Shown: piece after piece, positions 8,395-17,691 of the stretch | How the letters are laid out: each line of letters opens with the position of its first letter | Numbering within the stretch: the first letter of the stretch is position 1 | DNA from: Planobispora rosea | Lineage (GTDB): Bacteria; Actinomycetota; Actinomycetes; Streptosporangiales; Streptosporangiaceae | DNA length: 64,000 bases | Assembly (NCBI RefSeq): GCF_014648175.1 | Contig: NZ_BMQP01000012.1 | Location: 1-64,000 of the forward strand | Direction of reading: 5' to 3' | Translations under genes and position numbers: made by a program | The notes under the pieces: model-generated | Seen by the model: the letters and a program-made list of their open reading frames with translations, nothing else | What the model was told of the DNA's origin: nothing | The model's database searches: none

Positions 8395-9795
8395 ATGTCC
8401 AGAAACCCCCTGAAGGTCATCCTCGCCTTATCCCTCCCCCTCGTCCTGGCGGCCGTCGCCCTGGCCGCACCGGCCTCGGCCGCCCAGGCGCTGCGCCTGC
8501 AGTACAGGACCAGTTCCACCGGGGCCGTCACCGCCCAGGCCGAGCCGTGGTTCAGGCTCGTCAACGACGGGACCGCGCCCGTCCCGCTCAGCCAGGTGAA
8601 GATCCGCTACTACTTCACGGGCGAGACCTCCTACCGCTTCGCCTGCTCGTGGGCCGTGGTGAGCTGCTCCACCGTGACCGGGCACTTCGTCCCGCTGGCG
8701 AGCCCCGCCCCGGGAGCCGACCGCTACCTGGAGGTCGGCTTCACCTCCGGGACGCTGGCACCCGGCGCGAACACCGGCGACATGCAGCTGAGGTTCCACC
8801 GCGCCGACTGGCAGAACTTCACCCAGTCCGACGACTACTCCTTCGGCGCGAGCCGTACCTCCTACGCGGACTGGGACAAGGTGGCCGTCTACGTCGGCGG
8901 GCAGCTCGCCTGGGGCACGCCCGCGGGCGGCGGGGGCGGGGACCCCACACCGACGCCCACGCCCACCGTCACCCCGACCGGGAACCCCGGCGGGCAGGGC
9001 ACGCTGTTCGACGACTTCTCCTACACCGGCTCGTCCGACCCCCGGCTGGCGCAGCGCGGCTGGACCGTGCGCTCCGCCTCGGGCGGCCCCGGCGTGCCGG
9101 GCGCGACCTGGTCCCCCGGCGCGGTCGGCTTCCCGTCGGTGAACGGCGGCCAGGTCCTGCAGCTCGACTCCTCCACCGACGGCACCGCCGCGGGCACCGT
9201 CCAGGCCGAGCTGTCGACCACCGCGCGCAAGTTCCACGAGGGCACCTACGCCGCCCGGGTGAAGTTCAGCGACACGCCGCTGTCCGGCCCCGACGGCGAG
9301 CACGTGGTGCAGACGTTCTTCACCATCACGCCGCTCCGGCAGAACATGGACCCGGACTACGGCGAGCTGGACTTCGAGTACCTGCCCAACGGCGGCTGGG
9401 GCGAGCCCGCGAACATCCTCTACGCCACCAGCTGGGAGACCTACCAGGCCGACCCCTGGCAGGCCGTCAACACCCACACCGAGGAGCGCACGAGCTTCGC
9501 CGGCTGGCACGACCTGGTCATCCAGGTCTCCGGCGGCCGGATCAAGTACTACGTCGACGGGCGTCTCTTCGCCGACCACGGTGACATCTACTACCCCGAG
9601 ACCCCCATGTGGATCATGTTCAACCAGTGGTTCATCGACCTCCAGGGCGGCTCCGCCCCGCGTACCTACCGGCAGCAGGTCGACTGGGTCTACCACAGCA
9701 GGAACGAGGTCGTCGCGCCCGCCGAGGTGCTGAACCGGGTCGGCGCGTTCCGCGCGGCCTCGACGTCGTTCGTCGACACCGTCCCCGGCTCCTGA
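8395..9795 (+). CDS. Secreted glycoside hydrolase family 16 protein with N-terminal CBM3
   Basis: A 466-residue exoenzyme. Residues 1-30 are a Sec signal peptide ending PASA. Residues about 31-180 match carbohydrate-binding module family 3 (LRLQYRT, IRYYFTGE, a Cys pair in SCSTVTGHF, and SYADWDKVAVYVGGQLAWG), which binds crystalline cellulose or related glucans. A Gly/Thr/Pro linker leads to a jelly-roll catalytic domain with GELDFEY, the E-x-D-x-E nucleophile/acid-base motif of GH16 enzymes lacking the beta-bulge. It should cleave beta-1,3/1,4-glucans or a similar polysaccharide outside the cell. AAGGAG lies seven bases before the ATG, and the importer lipoprotein gene follows after 48 bp. 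Substrate choice inside GH16 is not resolvable here. Confidence 0.85.
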   Translation: MSRNPLKVILALSLPLVLAAVALAAPASAAQALRLQYRTSSTGAVTAQAEPWFRLVNDGTAPVPLSQVKIRYYFTGETSYRFACSWAVVSCSTVTGHFVPLASPAPGADRYLEVGFTSGTLAPGANTGDMQLRFHRADWQNFTQSDDYSFGASRTSYADWDKVAVYVGGQLAWGTPAGGGGGDPTPTPTPTVTPTGNPGGQGTLFDDFSYTGSSDPRLAQRGWTVRSASGGPGVPGATWSPGAVGFPSVNGGQVLQLDSSTDGTAAGTVQAELSTTARKFHEGTYAARVKFSDTPLSGPDGEHVVQTFFTITPLRQNMDPDYGELDFEYLPNGGWGEPANILYATSWETYQADPWQAVNTHTEERTSFAGWHDLVIQVSGGRIKYYVDGRLFADHGDIYYPETPMWIMFNQWFIDLQGGSAPRTYRQQVDWVYHSRNEVVAPAEVLNRVGAFRAASTSFVDTVPGS

Positions 9796-9843
9796 GCCCC
9801 GGCGCGGCCACCCCCCGATGATCCCCCGAAAAGAGAAGGCACC

Positions 9844-11136
9844 ATGAGAAACCGCCTCCTGGCCGCCTCGGCCGTACTGGCCCTGGCCGCAGGTGCCGGC
9901 GCCTGCGGCTCCGGCGCGGACTCCGGCTCCGGTTCCGGCGGCGCGCCCGCCACCGGCGCCGCGAGCGGCGCACCGGCCAAGCTCACCGTCTGGATCATGG
10001 ACGGGAGCGTCACCGACGAGCTGATCAAGCAGTTCGAGACCGACTACGAGGCCGCCCGCCCGAACGTCGACCTCGACATCCAGATCCAGGCCTGGGACGG
10101 CATCGGCGAGCGCGTCACCGCCGCCCTGGCCAGCACGGACGCCCCCGACGTGATCGAGGTCGGCAACACCCAGGTCGCCCAGTACGCCGCCAGCGGCGGC
10201 GTCAGGGACCTCACCGACAAGGTCGCCGATCTCGGCGGCGCCGACTGGATCCCCGGCCTGGCCCAGCCCGGCAACATCGACGGCAGGCAGTACGGCATCC
10301 CCTGGTACGCCGCCAACCGGGTCGTCGTCTACAACAAGGACCTGTTCGCCGAGGCCGGGATCACGGCCCCGCCCACGACCCGCGACGAATGGCTGGAGAT
10401 CACCGCCAGGCTCAACAAAGGCGGCAACCAGGGCATCTACCTCACCGGTCAGACCTGGTACGCGCTCGCCGGGTTCATCTGGGACGAGGGCGGCGACTTC
10501 GCCGTCAAGGAGGGCGACAGGTGGAAGGGCGCCCTCGACACCCCGCAGGCGATGGCCGGGATGGACTTCTACAAGCGGCTCCAGGCGCTCGGCAAGGGGC
10601 CGAAGGACGCCGACGAGGCCAACCCGCCGCAGCACGAGGTCTTCGCCCAGGGCAAGGTCGCCCAGATGATCAACGTGCCGGGCGGCGCGGCCCGGGTGCT
10701 GGAGGTCGAGCCGGACATGAAGGGCAAGATCGGCTTCTTCCCGATCCCCGGGAAGACGGCCGACAAGCCCGGCGCGGTGTTCACCGGCGGCTCCGACCTG
10801 ATCATCCCGGAGGCGTCGAAGAACCACGACGCCGCCTACGAGGTGGTCAAGGCCCTGGCGGGCGAGAAATTCCAGACCGACCTGGCCAAGGCGATGAACT
10901 TCGTGCCGAACAGGACGTCGCTGGCGCACGTGCTCGACGCCGACGAGGGCACCGCCGCCATGGCGAAGGGCGCCTCCAACGGCAGGGCCACCCCCAACAC
11001 GCCCAACTGGGCGGCGGTGGAGGCGACGACGGTGATCAAGCAGTACATGACCGCGGTGCTCACCGGGAAGGACCCCGCGGCCGAGGCCCGCAAGGCCAGC
11101 GAGATCATCACCGAGACCCTCAACAGCGGGTCCTAG
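9844..11136 (+). CDS. Sugar ABC transporter substrate-binding lipoprotein (family 1)
   Basis: A 430-residue extracellular binding protein. A hydrophobic leader ends in the lipobox AGAC (Cys21), predicting lipidation, followed by a Gly/Ser-rich linker. The body has the family-1 solute-binding fold (KLTVWIMDGSV at the first strand, VIEVGNTQVAQYAASGGVRDLTD, GIPWYAANRVVVYNKDLF, and GGSDLIIPEASKN). It delivers an oligosaccharide to the two permeases encoded immediately downstream. Context suggests an amino sugar or the products of the GH16 enzyme. Confidence 0.9.
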   Translation: MRNRLLAASAVLALAAGAGACGSGADSGSGSGGAPATGAASGAPAKLTVWIMDGSVTDELIKQFETDYEAARPNVDLDIQIQAWDGIGERVTAALASTDAPDVIEVGNTQVAQYAASGGVRDLTDKVADLGGADWIPGLAQPGNIDGRQYGIPWYAANRVVVYNKDLFAEAGITAPPTTRDEWLEITARLNKGGNQGIYLTGQTWYALAGFIWDEGGDFAVKEGDRWKGALDTPQAMAGMDFYKRLQALGKGPKDADEANPPQHEVFAQGKVAQMINVPGGAARVLEVEPDMKGKIGFFPIPGKTADKPGAVFTGGSDLIIPEASKNHDAAYEVVKALAGEKFQTDLAKAMNFVPNRTSLAHVLDADEGTAAMAKGASNGRATPNTPNWAAVEATTVIKQYMTAVLTGKDPAAEARKASEIITETLNSGS

Positions 11137-11137
11137 C

Positions 11138-12121
11138 GTGATGGCGGTCGCCCAGACCCCGGCCCCGCCGCGAGAGCGGCGGGCGCCGAGGCTCCCCGGC
11201 CGCGCGCCCCGCCGCCCCGGGGACCCCCGGGGCCCGCGGCGCCTGTGGCCCTACCTGCTCATCGCCCCGGCCGTGGCCGGAGGCGTCCTGCTGCTCCTCT
11301 ACCCGATGCTGCGCGCCGCGGTGATCTCCTTCCAGCGCTTCCGGATGGGCGAGCTGGTCAGGGGCGGCGCGGCGTTCATCGGCCTGGACAACTACCGCGA
11401 ACTGCTGGCCGCCGAGGAGTTCTGGGCGGTGGTGGCGCGCACGTTCGCCTGGACCGGGATCAACGTGGTGCTCATCATGGGGATCTCGACCGCCGTCGCC
11501 CTCATGCTGCTCCGGCTGGGCAGGCGCATGCGCGTCGCCCTGATGAGCGTCCTCGCCCTCGTGTGGGCCACGCCGGTCATCGCGGCCACAACGATCTTCC
11601 AGTGGTTGTTCCAGTCCGAGCTCGGCGTCGTCAACTGGGCGTTGACGAGCCTGGGCTTCGACTCCTTCCGGGGATACTCCTGGTTCGCGGACGGCACGGC
11701 GATGTTCGGCGTGCTGGTGGTCCTCGTGGTCTGGCAGTCGGTGCCGTTCGCCGCGCTCACCCTCTACGCGGGCCTGACCACGATCCCGGCCGAGCTGTAC
11801 GAGTCGGCCCGGATCGACGGCGGCACCGGACGGCAGGTCTTCACCAAGGTGACCTTCCCGATCCTGCGCCCGCTGTTCGCGCTCGTCACCTCGCTGGAGA
11901 TCATCTGGGTCTTCAAGTGCTTCCCGCAGATCTGGGTGCTCAGCCAGGGCGGGCCCGACGACGCGACGACCACGCTGCCGGTCTACGCCTTCAAGATCGC
12001 CAGGGTGCTGCACCGCTACGACCTCGGCTCGGCCGTGGCGATGCTCACCGTCGTCATCCTCGCCGTCGCGCTGGTCGGCAACCTGCGGCGGATGCTCAGA
12101 CAGGAAGGGGCCGAGTCGTGA
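11138..12121 (+). CDS. Sugar ABC transporter permease 1 (MalF-type)
   Basis: A 327-residue inner-membrane permease with six predicted segments. The cytoplasmic EAA loop reads YESARIDGGTGRQVFTKVTF, the docking site for the ATPase. An Arg/Pro-rich N-terminal extension of about 35 residues precedes the first segment (YLLIAPAVAGGVLLLLYPML). The start is GTG 11138 or the adjacent ATG 11141, right after the lipoprotein stop. Its stop overlaps the next GTG. No ATPase gene is present, so a shared MsiK-type ATPase encoded elsewhere is expected. Confidence 0.9.
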   Translation: MMAVAQTPAPPRERRAPRLPGRAPRRPGDPRGPRRLWPYLLIAPAVAGGVLLLLYPMLRAAVISFQRFRMGELVRGGAAFIGLDNYRELLAAEEFWAVVARTFAWTGINVVLIMGISTAVALMLLRLGRRMRVALMSVLALVWATPVIAATTIFQWLFQSELGVVNWALTSLGFDSFRGYSWFADGTAMFGVLVVLVVWQSVPFAALTLYAGLTTIPAELYESARIDGGTGRQVFTKVTFPILRPLFALVTSLEIIWVFKCFPQIWVLSQGGPDDATTTLPVYAFKIARVLHRYDLGSAVAMLTVVILAVALVGNLRRMLRQEGAES

Positions 12122-12942
12122 GGCCGCGCAGGGTCGTTCTCAACGTCGCGGCGGCGGCGGTGCTCGCCGTGATGATCTTCCCGGTCTACTGGATGTTCGC
12201 CACCGCCTTCAAACCGACCGCGGAGATCCAGAGCGAGACGCCCGGCCTGTGGCCCGCGCATCCGACGCTGGAGCACTTCGCCACGGCCGTGGGCGCCGAC
12301 GGGTTCTGGACGTTCTGGCGCAACAGCCTGGCCGTCACCGGCGCCGCCGTCCTGCTGGCCCTGGTGGTGGCGCTGCTGTCGGCGTTCGCCGTGGCCCGGA
12401 TGCGCTGGCGGGGCAGGGGTCCCTTCATCGTCATGGTCTTCGCCGCGCAGATGGCACCCTGGGAGGCGCTGCTCGTTCCGATGTTCGTCATCGCCAGGGA
12501 CGCCGAGCTCCTCGACTCGCTGGCCATGCTCACCGGCGTCTACTTCATGGTCACGCTGCCGTTCACGATCGTGACCCTCCGCGGGTTCCTCGCCGCCGTC
12601 CCGGCCGAGGTGGAGGAGGCGGCCCTGGTCGACGGCTGCACCCGGTTCGCCGCCTTCCGCAGGGTGATCTTCCCGCTGCTCGCCCCCGGCCTGATGGCCA
12701 CCTCGCTGTTCGGGTTCATCACCGCCTGGAACGAGTTCGCGTTCGTCAACGTGCTCATCATCAAGGACCAGGACAAGCGGACGCTCCCGGTGTGGTTGTC
12801 GTCCTTCCGCGACGTGTTCGGCACCGACTGGGGCGCCACCATGGCCGCCGCCACCCTGTTCGCCCTGCCGGTGCTGGTGCTCTTCCTGTTCCTGCAGCGC
12901 AGGGTCGGCGCCGGCATGATCTCTGGTGCGGTCAAGGGGTGA
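12118..12942 (+). CDS. Sugar ABC transporter permease 2 (MalG-type)
   Basis: A 274-residue permease beginning at GTG 12118 inside the GTGA overlap with permease 1. VVLNVAAAAVLAVMIFPVYW is the first membrane segment and VEEAALVDGCTRFAAFRRVI the EAA loop. The typical MalG end is replaced by a basic tail (QRRVGAGMISGAVKG), as usual in actinobacterial carbohydrate importers. It partners permease 1 and the lipoprotein. Confidence 0.92.
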   Translation: MRPRRVVLNVAAAAVLAVMIFPVYWMFATAFKPTAEIQSETPGLWPAHPTLEHFATAVGADGFWTFWRNSLAVTGAAVLLALVVALLSAFAVARMRWRGRGPFIVMVFAAQMAPWEALLVPMFVIARDAELLDSLAMLTGVYFMVTLPFTIVTLRGFLAAVPAEVEEAALVDGCTRFAAFRRVIFPLLAPGLMATSLFGFITAWNEFAFVNVLIIKDQDKRTLPVWLSSFRDVFGTDWGATMAAATLFALPVLVLFLFLQRRVGAGMISGAVKG

Positions 12943-12973
12943 GCCCGGGTGAGGTCACGGGGTGACCCCGGGC
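12943..12973 (+). terminator. Hairpin after the sugar importer operon
   Basis: Nested inverted repeats GCCCGGG/CCCGGGC (12943-12949, 12967-12973) and GTCAC/GTGAC flank a GGG loop, with a 4-base bulge on the left arm. It starts at the base after the permease stop. No T-tract, as is common in high-GC actinomycetes. Confidence 0.6.
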
Positions 12974-13130
12974 GCGGTCAAGGGATGATCCAGCCTCGGC
13001 CACGGCTCGTTCTCGTCTCCCGGAGAGGCCGCCTCCCGTTGTTACAGTCGGTGATCGAATGATCGCGTAGTGACGGAGGGTGGCGGCCGGAGGCCGGCGG
13101 CGGTCTTCGACCGCTCGCGAAGGAGGACGG

Positions 13131-15476
13131 GTGCTCCACAGCCATCCGGGGACCACGCTCGAACCGCCCGCGGACCCGTCGGGGCGGGCGTCCGGTCCCC
13201 CGGGGCCGGGCCGTGTCGTACGGCGCCGCCGTCTGATCCTGTGGCTCACCGCCCTCTCCATCGCGCTGGCCGTCCTCGCCGGTCACGACGTGCACGACCG
13301 GCTGACCTTCGGCGGCGAGACGGCATCCGGCGCGGAGGCGGAGCGCGCGGAGAGGCTGCTGGCGGAGGGGTTCGGGACGGGCGTGCCGCACCTCGTCCTG
13401 ATCGCCCGGGGCCCGGGGCCGGTGGACCGCGCCGACGTCGCGGCGGCCGGGAGGGGCGTGACGGCGCGGCTCACCCGCGATCCCGGCGTCATCGACGTCA
13501 TCTCCTACTGGGACACCCGCTCGCCCACCCTGCGCAGCCGGGACGGCCGGGGCGCGCTCATCCTGGCCCGGCTGCGCGGCGACCACAGGGAGCGGACCGG
13601 CACGGCGGACCGCCTGGCGCCCGTCCTGGCCGGTGCGCACGGGCCGCTGACGGTCGTCCTGACGGGGGAGACACAGGTCAAGGCCGAGGCGCGGAGCCGG
13701 AGCGAGCGGGATCTCCGTACGGTGGAGTTCATCACCGTCCCGCTGACCTTCGCCATCCTCCTGCTGGTCTTCGGCAGCCTCACCGCCGCCGCGCTGCCGA
13801 TCCTCGTCGGCGTGTTCGCGGTGACCGGGACCATGGCGGTGCTGCGCCTGCTCACCGAGTTGACCGAGATCTCTGCCTTCGCGATGAGCATCGCCAGCGC
13901 CCTCGGGTTCGCCCTCGCGGTGGACTTCAGCCTGTTCATCGTCACCCGCTTCCGCGAGGAACTGGCCGCCGGGCGCGAGGCCGCGGACGCGGTCCGGGTC
14001 ACCATGCGCACCACCGGCCGGGCCATGGCGTTCTCCGCGCTCACGGTGACGATGTCGCTGGCCGCCCTCCTGCTCTTCCCGTTCATGATGTTCCGCTCGG
14101 TCGCCCTCGGCGGCATCGCGGTGACCCTGCTGGCCGCGGCCGGGAGCCTGGTGGTGCTGCCGGCGGCGCTCACCGTGCTCGGCCGGCGCGTCGACAGCCT
14201 CGCCGTGCCGGGGCCGTGGCGGGCCGGGCGGGAGCGGGGGACGGGCGGCGGGTGGTTCCGCCTGGCCACGGCCGTGATGCGCCGCCCGCTTGCCGTGGCC
14301 GTCCCCACCGTCGCGCTGCTGGCCCTTCTCGGGGCCCCCTTCCTCGACGCCCGCTTCGGGCTCTTCGACGACCGGCTGCTCCCGCCGGACGCCCCCGCCG
14401 CGCGGGCGACCGAGGAACTGCGCCGGGACTTCGACGCCCGCGACAGCGTCTCGGCCACCAGAGTGGTGCTGCCCGGGCTCCGGGTGACGAGCGGTGACAC
14501 GACCGGGTCCGGCGACGGGGTGGGAGGCACGACCGGGTCCGACGGCGAGGCGGGGGGCGCGGGCGCGGCGCACGCCCGGCTGGACGCCTACGCGCGGAGC
14601 CTGTCGGCGCTGGACGGGGTCCTCCGGGTGGACACGGTCACCGGCTCCTACCTCGACGGGAGGTTCTCCGGACTGCCCCCCGGCCCGCCGGAGCGGTTCA
14701 CCGGCCCGGCCGGGACCTGGCTGGCGGTCTCCACGGCGTACGAGCCCTACGCGGTGGAGAACAGCGACCTGGCCCGCGACCTGCGCGCCGTCCCCGCCCC
14801 CGGGGAGGCGGCGGTGGGCGGCCCCGGAGCCCAGCTGGCCGACATCCGGCAGGCCGTCGCGGACACCCTGCCGCTGGGCCTCTCCCTGGTCGCCCTGGCG
14901 ACCTTCGTGCTGGTCGCCGGGCTGACCGGCAGCGTGGTCCTGGCGGTGAAGGCCCTGCTGATGAACGCGCTCAGCCTGGGCGCGACGTTCGGCGTGCTGG
15001 TCCACGTCTTCCAGGAAGGGCACCTGCGCGCCCTGGTGGGAAGCTTCACCGTGTCGGGCACGATCGACGCCCTGGTGCCCGCCCTGATGTTCTGCATCGC
15101 CTTCGGGCTGTCCATGGACTACGAGATCTTCCTGCTCTCCAGGATCACCGAGGAGTACCGCCGCACCGGGGACACCGTCACGGCGGTGGCCCTGGGGATG
15201 GAGCGCACCGGGCGCCTGTTCACCTCGGCAGCGGTGATCTTCGCCGTGGTGATGGCCTCCCTGGCGACCTCCAGCCTCGTCCTGCTCAAGATGGTCGGGG
15301 TGGGCCTGGCGCTGGCCGTACTCCTCGACTGCACGCTGATCCGCGGGCTGCTCGTCCCCGCGGTCATGCGCCTGGCCGGCCGGGCGAACTGGTGGTCTCC
15401 CCGCCGGTTCCGGAGACCGGTCAGAACAGGGTCGGGGGAGAACCCGCGCTCACCGGTCCCGGCTCGCCGGGCTTGA
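13131..15476 (+). CDS. MMPL/RND family transporter
   Basis: A 781-residue membrane protein with two RND-like halves, each a large extracytoplasmic loop followed by a membrane bundle. The first half carries FALAVDFSLFIVTRFREEL and the second GLSMDYEIFLLSRI, whose Asp-Tyr pair is the proton-relay signature of MmpL proteins. Family members export lipids or lipophilic metabolites using the proton gradient. I chose GTG 13131 because AGGAGG lies four bases upstream; an upstream in-frame GTG at 13080 lacks one. A Thr/Gly/Asp-rich repeat-like insert sits at about residues 455-475 in the second loop. The last 56 bp overlap the 3' end of the endonuclease Q gene on the other strand. Confidence 0.9.
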   Translation: MLHSHPGTTLEPPADPSGRASGPPGPGRVVRRRRLILWLTALSIALAVLAGHDVHDRLTFGGETASGAEAERAERLLAEGFGTGVPHLVLIARGPGPVDRADVAAAGRGVTARLTRDPGVIDVISYWDTRSPTLRSRDGRGALILARLRGDHRERTGTADRLAPVLAGAHGPLTVVLTGETQVKAEARSRSERDLRTVEFITVPLTFAILLLVFGSLTAAALPILVGVFAVTGTMAVLRLLTELTEISAFAMSIASALGFALAVDFSLFIVTRFREELAAGREAADAVRVTMRTTGRAMAFSALTVTMSLAALLLFPFMMFRSVALGGIAVTLLAAAGSLVVLPAALTVLGRRVDSLAVPGPWRAGRERGTGGGWFRLATAVMRRPLAVAVPTVALLALLGAPFLDARFGLFDDRLLPPDAPAARATEELRRDFDARDSVSATRVVLPGLRVTSGDTTGSGDGVGGTTGSDGEAGGAGAAHARLDAYARSLSALDGVLRVDTVTGSYLDGRFSGLPPGPPERFTGPAGTWLAVSTAYEPYAVENSDLARDLRAVPAPGEAAVGGPGAQLADIRQAVADTLPLGLSLVALATFVLVAGLTGSVVLAVKALLMNALSLGATFGVLVHVFQEGHLRALVGSFTVSGTIDALVPALMFCIAFGLSMDYEIFLLSRITEEYRRTGDTVTAVALGMERTGRLFTSAAVIFAVVMASLATSSLVLLKMVGVGLALAVLLDCTLIRGLLVPAVMRLAGRANWWSPRRFRRPVRTGSGENPRSPVPARRA

Positions 15477-16716
15477 AGAGCCGGATCGTGCCGAACACAC
15501 CGTCGTAGCCGGGCTCCCGGATCACCTCGCAACGGCGCAGCCGGGCGACGGCCTCGGCGAGCGGCGGCGAGTGGGCCGCGATCTCGCCCGGCGTCAGATC
15601 CTCCAGGATCGTCAGCTCGGGGCCGAGGGCGGTGGTGAGCCGGTCGACCTCCGCCACGACCTTCTTGCTCTTCGGCCCCACGCCGAGGATCTCCCCCACG
15701 ATCTCCGGGAGCGGGACGGCGCTGTGGAAGCCGGCGGCTCCGGCCGGACGGGCGCCGTCCGGGCGGTCGGCCAGATCCTCGACCCGGCTCAGCACGCCGA
15801 CCGTGAGCTTCCTGCCGCACACGGGGCAGATCCCGCCGCGTTCCCGTGTCTGCCGGGGCTCCAGCCGGACCCCGCACTTGCGGTGCCCGTCGACGTGGTA
15901 CTTGCCCTCCTCGGGGAAGAACTCGACCGATCCCGCGTGCCCCTCGCCGGTCCGCAGCGCCTCCAGGACCGCGAAGTAGTCCAGGCCGGTCTCGAACACC
16001 GTGGTCTCCCGGCCGAGCATCGGCGGCGAGTGCGCGTCGGAGTAGCTGACCATCCGGTAGCGGTCGAGGCCGGAGACCCGCCAGTTCATGGCCGGATCGC
16101 TGGAGAGTCCGGTCTCCAGCGCGAAGATCTGGCCGGACAGGTCGCCGTAGCACTCCTCGATCGAGTCGAACCCCGCCTTGGACCCGAGCACCCCGAACCA
16201 CGGCGTCCAGATGTGGGCGGGCACCAGGTAGGCGCCCTCGCCGCCGCCGAGGGTGATCTCCAGCAGGTCGCGGGCGTCCAGCCGGAGGGTCGGCCGTCCG
16301 TCCTCGTCCAGGTTGCCGAACCGGGCGAGCTCGCGGTTGAGCGTCCCGGCCACGTCGAAGTCCGGCGCGTACAGCAGGTGGTGGATCTTCCGGGTGCGCC
16401 CGCCGCGGGCGTAGACCGTGGAGACCTCCACCGAGAGCATGAACCGCACCGGCGCGGACGCGACGCTGGGCGGGAGCGTGCGGGAGATCTCCCCGTCCAG
16501 GTCGTCGCGGAGCCGGAACAGTCCGGGCTCCGCGGGCACCAGGTTCTCGCGCAACTCGGCGAACCACACCGGATGGGTGAAGTCACCGGTGCCCATGAGC
16601 GTGATGCCCTTGCGCCGCGCCCACCACGTCAGGTGCGTCAGGTCGCTGTCCTTGCTGCAGGCCCGGGCGTGTTTCGAGTGGATGTGCAGATCGGCATGGA
16701 AACGCACCTTCACCAT
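15421..16716 (-). CDS. Endonuclease Q family protein (PHP domain, zinc ribbon)
   Basis: A 431-residue protein. The N-terminus FHADLHIHSKHARACS is the PHP metal-binding start (His residues at 7, 11 and 13), with further ligands in MGTGDFTHP and VSYSDAHSPP. A Cys4-type zinc site (CGVRLEP...CPVCGRKL) near residues 287-313 and a helix-hairpin-helix-like segment (IVGEILGVGPKSKKVV) follow, matching endonuclease Q of archaea and some bacteria. EndoQ nicks DNA 5' to deaminated or abasic bases. ATG 16716 is the natural start, with only a weak AGG upstream. No repair partner is next to it. Confidence 0.85.
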   Translation of the reverse strand: MVKVRFHADLHIHSKHARACSKDSDLTHLTWWARRKGITLMGTGDFTHPVWFAELRENLVPAEPGLFRLRDDLDGEISRTLPPSVASAPVRFMLSVEVSTVYARGGRTRKIHHLLYAPDFDVAGTLNRELARFGNLDEDGRPTLRLDARDLLEITLGGGEGAYLVPAHIWTPWFGVLGSKAGFDSIEECYGDLSGQIFALETGLSSDPAMNWRVSGLDRYRMVSYSDAHSPPMLGRETTVFETGLDYFAVLEALRTGEGHAGSVEFFPEEGKYHVDGHRKCGVRLEPRQTRERGGICPVCGRKLTVGVLSRVEDLADRPDGARPAGAAGFHSAVPLPEIVGEILGVGPKSKKVVAEVDRLTTALGPELTILEDLTPGEIAAHSPPLAEAVARLRRCEVIREPGYDGVFGTIRLFKPGEPGPVSAGSPPTLF

Positions 16717-16849
16717 CCTGTCGCAGTCCGGTCGGCCACGCCGGGGTGCGGGAACCGCCGTGGCCTCCCCGCTCCGGCCGTCACCGGGAACGTTCCGCCC
16801 CGGGGACCCGTCGCAGGCTCTCTGCCCGCGGAACCCGGGTGAATGCCTG

Positions 16850-16920
16850 ATTCAGGGAACCCGCGGCATTCAGGGAACCCGCGGCATCCGGGGAACCCGC
16901 GGCATCCGGGAACCCGCGGC
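16850..16920. repeat. Four-copy 18-nt tandem repeat at the 3' end of a peptidase-like gene
   Basis: Units at 16850-16867, 16868-16885, 16886-16903 (18 nt each) and 16904-16920 (17 nt) share the core GGGAACCCGCGGCAT. The gene on the minus strand reads through the last two units and stops inside the second. The one-base-shorter unit means copy gain or loss would shift frame. Confidence 0.9.
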
Positions 16921-17691
16921 GGAAGGCGGGAAGACCGCGGCGAAGTCCTCTCCTCCGGCCAGACGCCCGATCAGACGGTGTACGGCGGCGGGCCCGCCGG
17001 CGGCGCTCATCCACCGGCTCACCCGGCAGGCGGACCGGGCGTAGAACCGCTCACCGTCGGTGGCCGCGCGCGGCCGTTCCCCCGGCATCCCGGGAAGGAC
17101 GACCCCGGGTTCGGCCAGGCACCGGTCCGGGGCCGTCTCCGGCGCGAGGTAGCGCGGGTCGCCGGAGACCACGACGGCCAGGCCCTCGTCGAACCACTTC
17201 GGCACACCTGCCGTGCCGAGCCGGCTGTCCAGCTCGACGTGGGACAGCTCGTGCGCGGCGATCACCGGGTGGATGCCGCGCGGCGACAACATCACCGCGC
17301 GGTTGAGGATCGCGATGCCCCGCTCCCCGCCCCCGCCGATCCGGCGGTAACAGTCGTCCGTCGCGCAGACCAGGACGCGCGGCGCACTCCCCCGGCCGCC
17401 GTAGAAGTCGCGGACGCGCCGCCCGGCCGCCTCCATGATCTCGATCACCTGCCGTCGCCGGTCCGGCGGCAGGTCCGGCTCGGCGTACAGACCCGGCGCC
17501 ACCTCCTCCAGCCCGTAGCAACCCGGGCAGGTCACGGCCACGACGGACGGGAAGGCCACCGCGACCACGGCGACCGCCGCGACGAGCAGCCCGCCGAGCC
17601 CGGCGAGCAGCCAGGCCCACCTCCTGCGCACCACGTCCGCGAGCCGCCGCGCCGGCCACCGCCGGCGCCGGTCCGTCCGGCCTGCCCTCAC
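16870..17691 (-). CDS. Membrane-anchored HExxH protein (peptidase MA-like)
   Basis: A 273-residue protein with one N-terminal membrane segment (about residues 28-52) and an extracytoplasmic domain. AAHELSHVELDSR contains HELSH, the zinc-metallopeptidase HExxH motif, and WFDEGLAVVVSG supplies the third-ligand Glu of the gluzincin type. Cys pairs in VTCPGCYG and VCATDDC could form disulfides. GTG 17691 overlaps the ABC permease stop (GTGA), so it is translationally coupled to that exporter. The C-terminus runs into an 18-nt tandem repeat and ends RMPRVPRMPRVP. The substrate is unknown; maturation of something the exporter moves is a guess. Confidence 0.75.
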   Translation of the reverse strand: MRAGRTDRRRRWPARRLADVVRRRWAWLLAGLGGLLVAAVAVVAVAFPSVVAVTCPGCYGLEEVAPGLYAEPDLPPDRRRQVIEIMEAAGRRVRDFYGGRGSAPRVLVCATDDCYRRIGGGGERGIAILNRAVMLSPRGIHPVIAAHELSHVELDSRLGTAGVPKWFDEGLAVVVSGDPRYLAPETAPDRCLAEPGVVLPGMPGERPRAATDGERFYARSACRVSRWMSAAGGPAAVHRLIGRLAGGEDFAAVFPPSAAGSRMPRVPRMPRVP

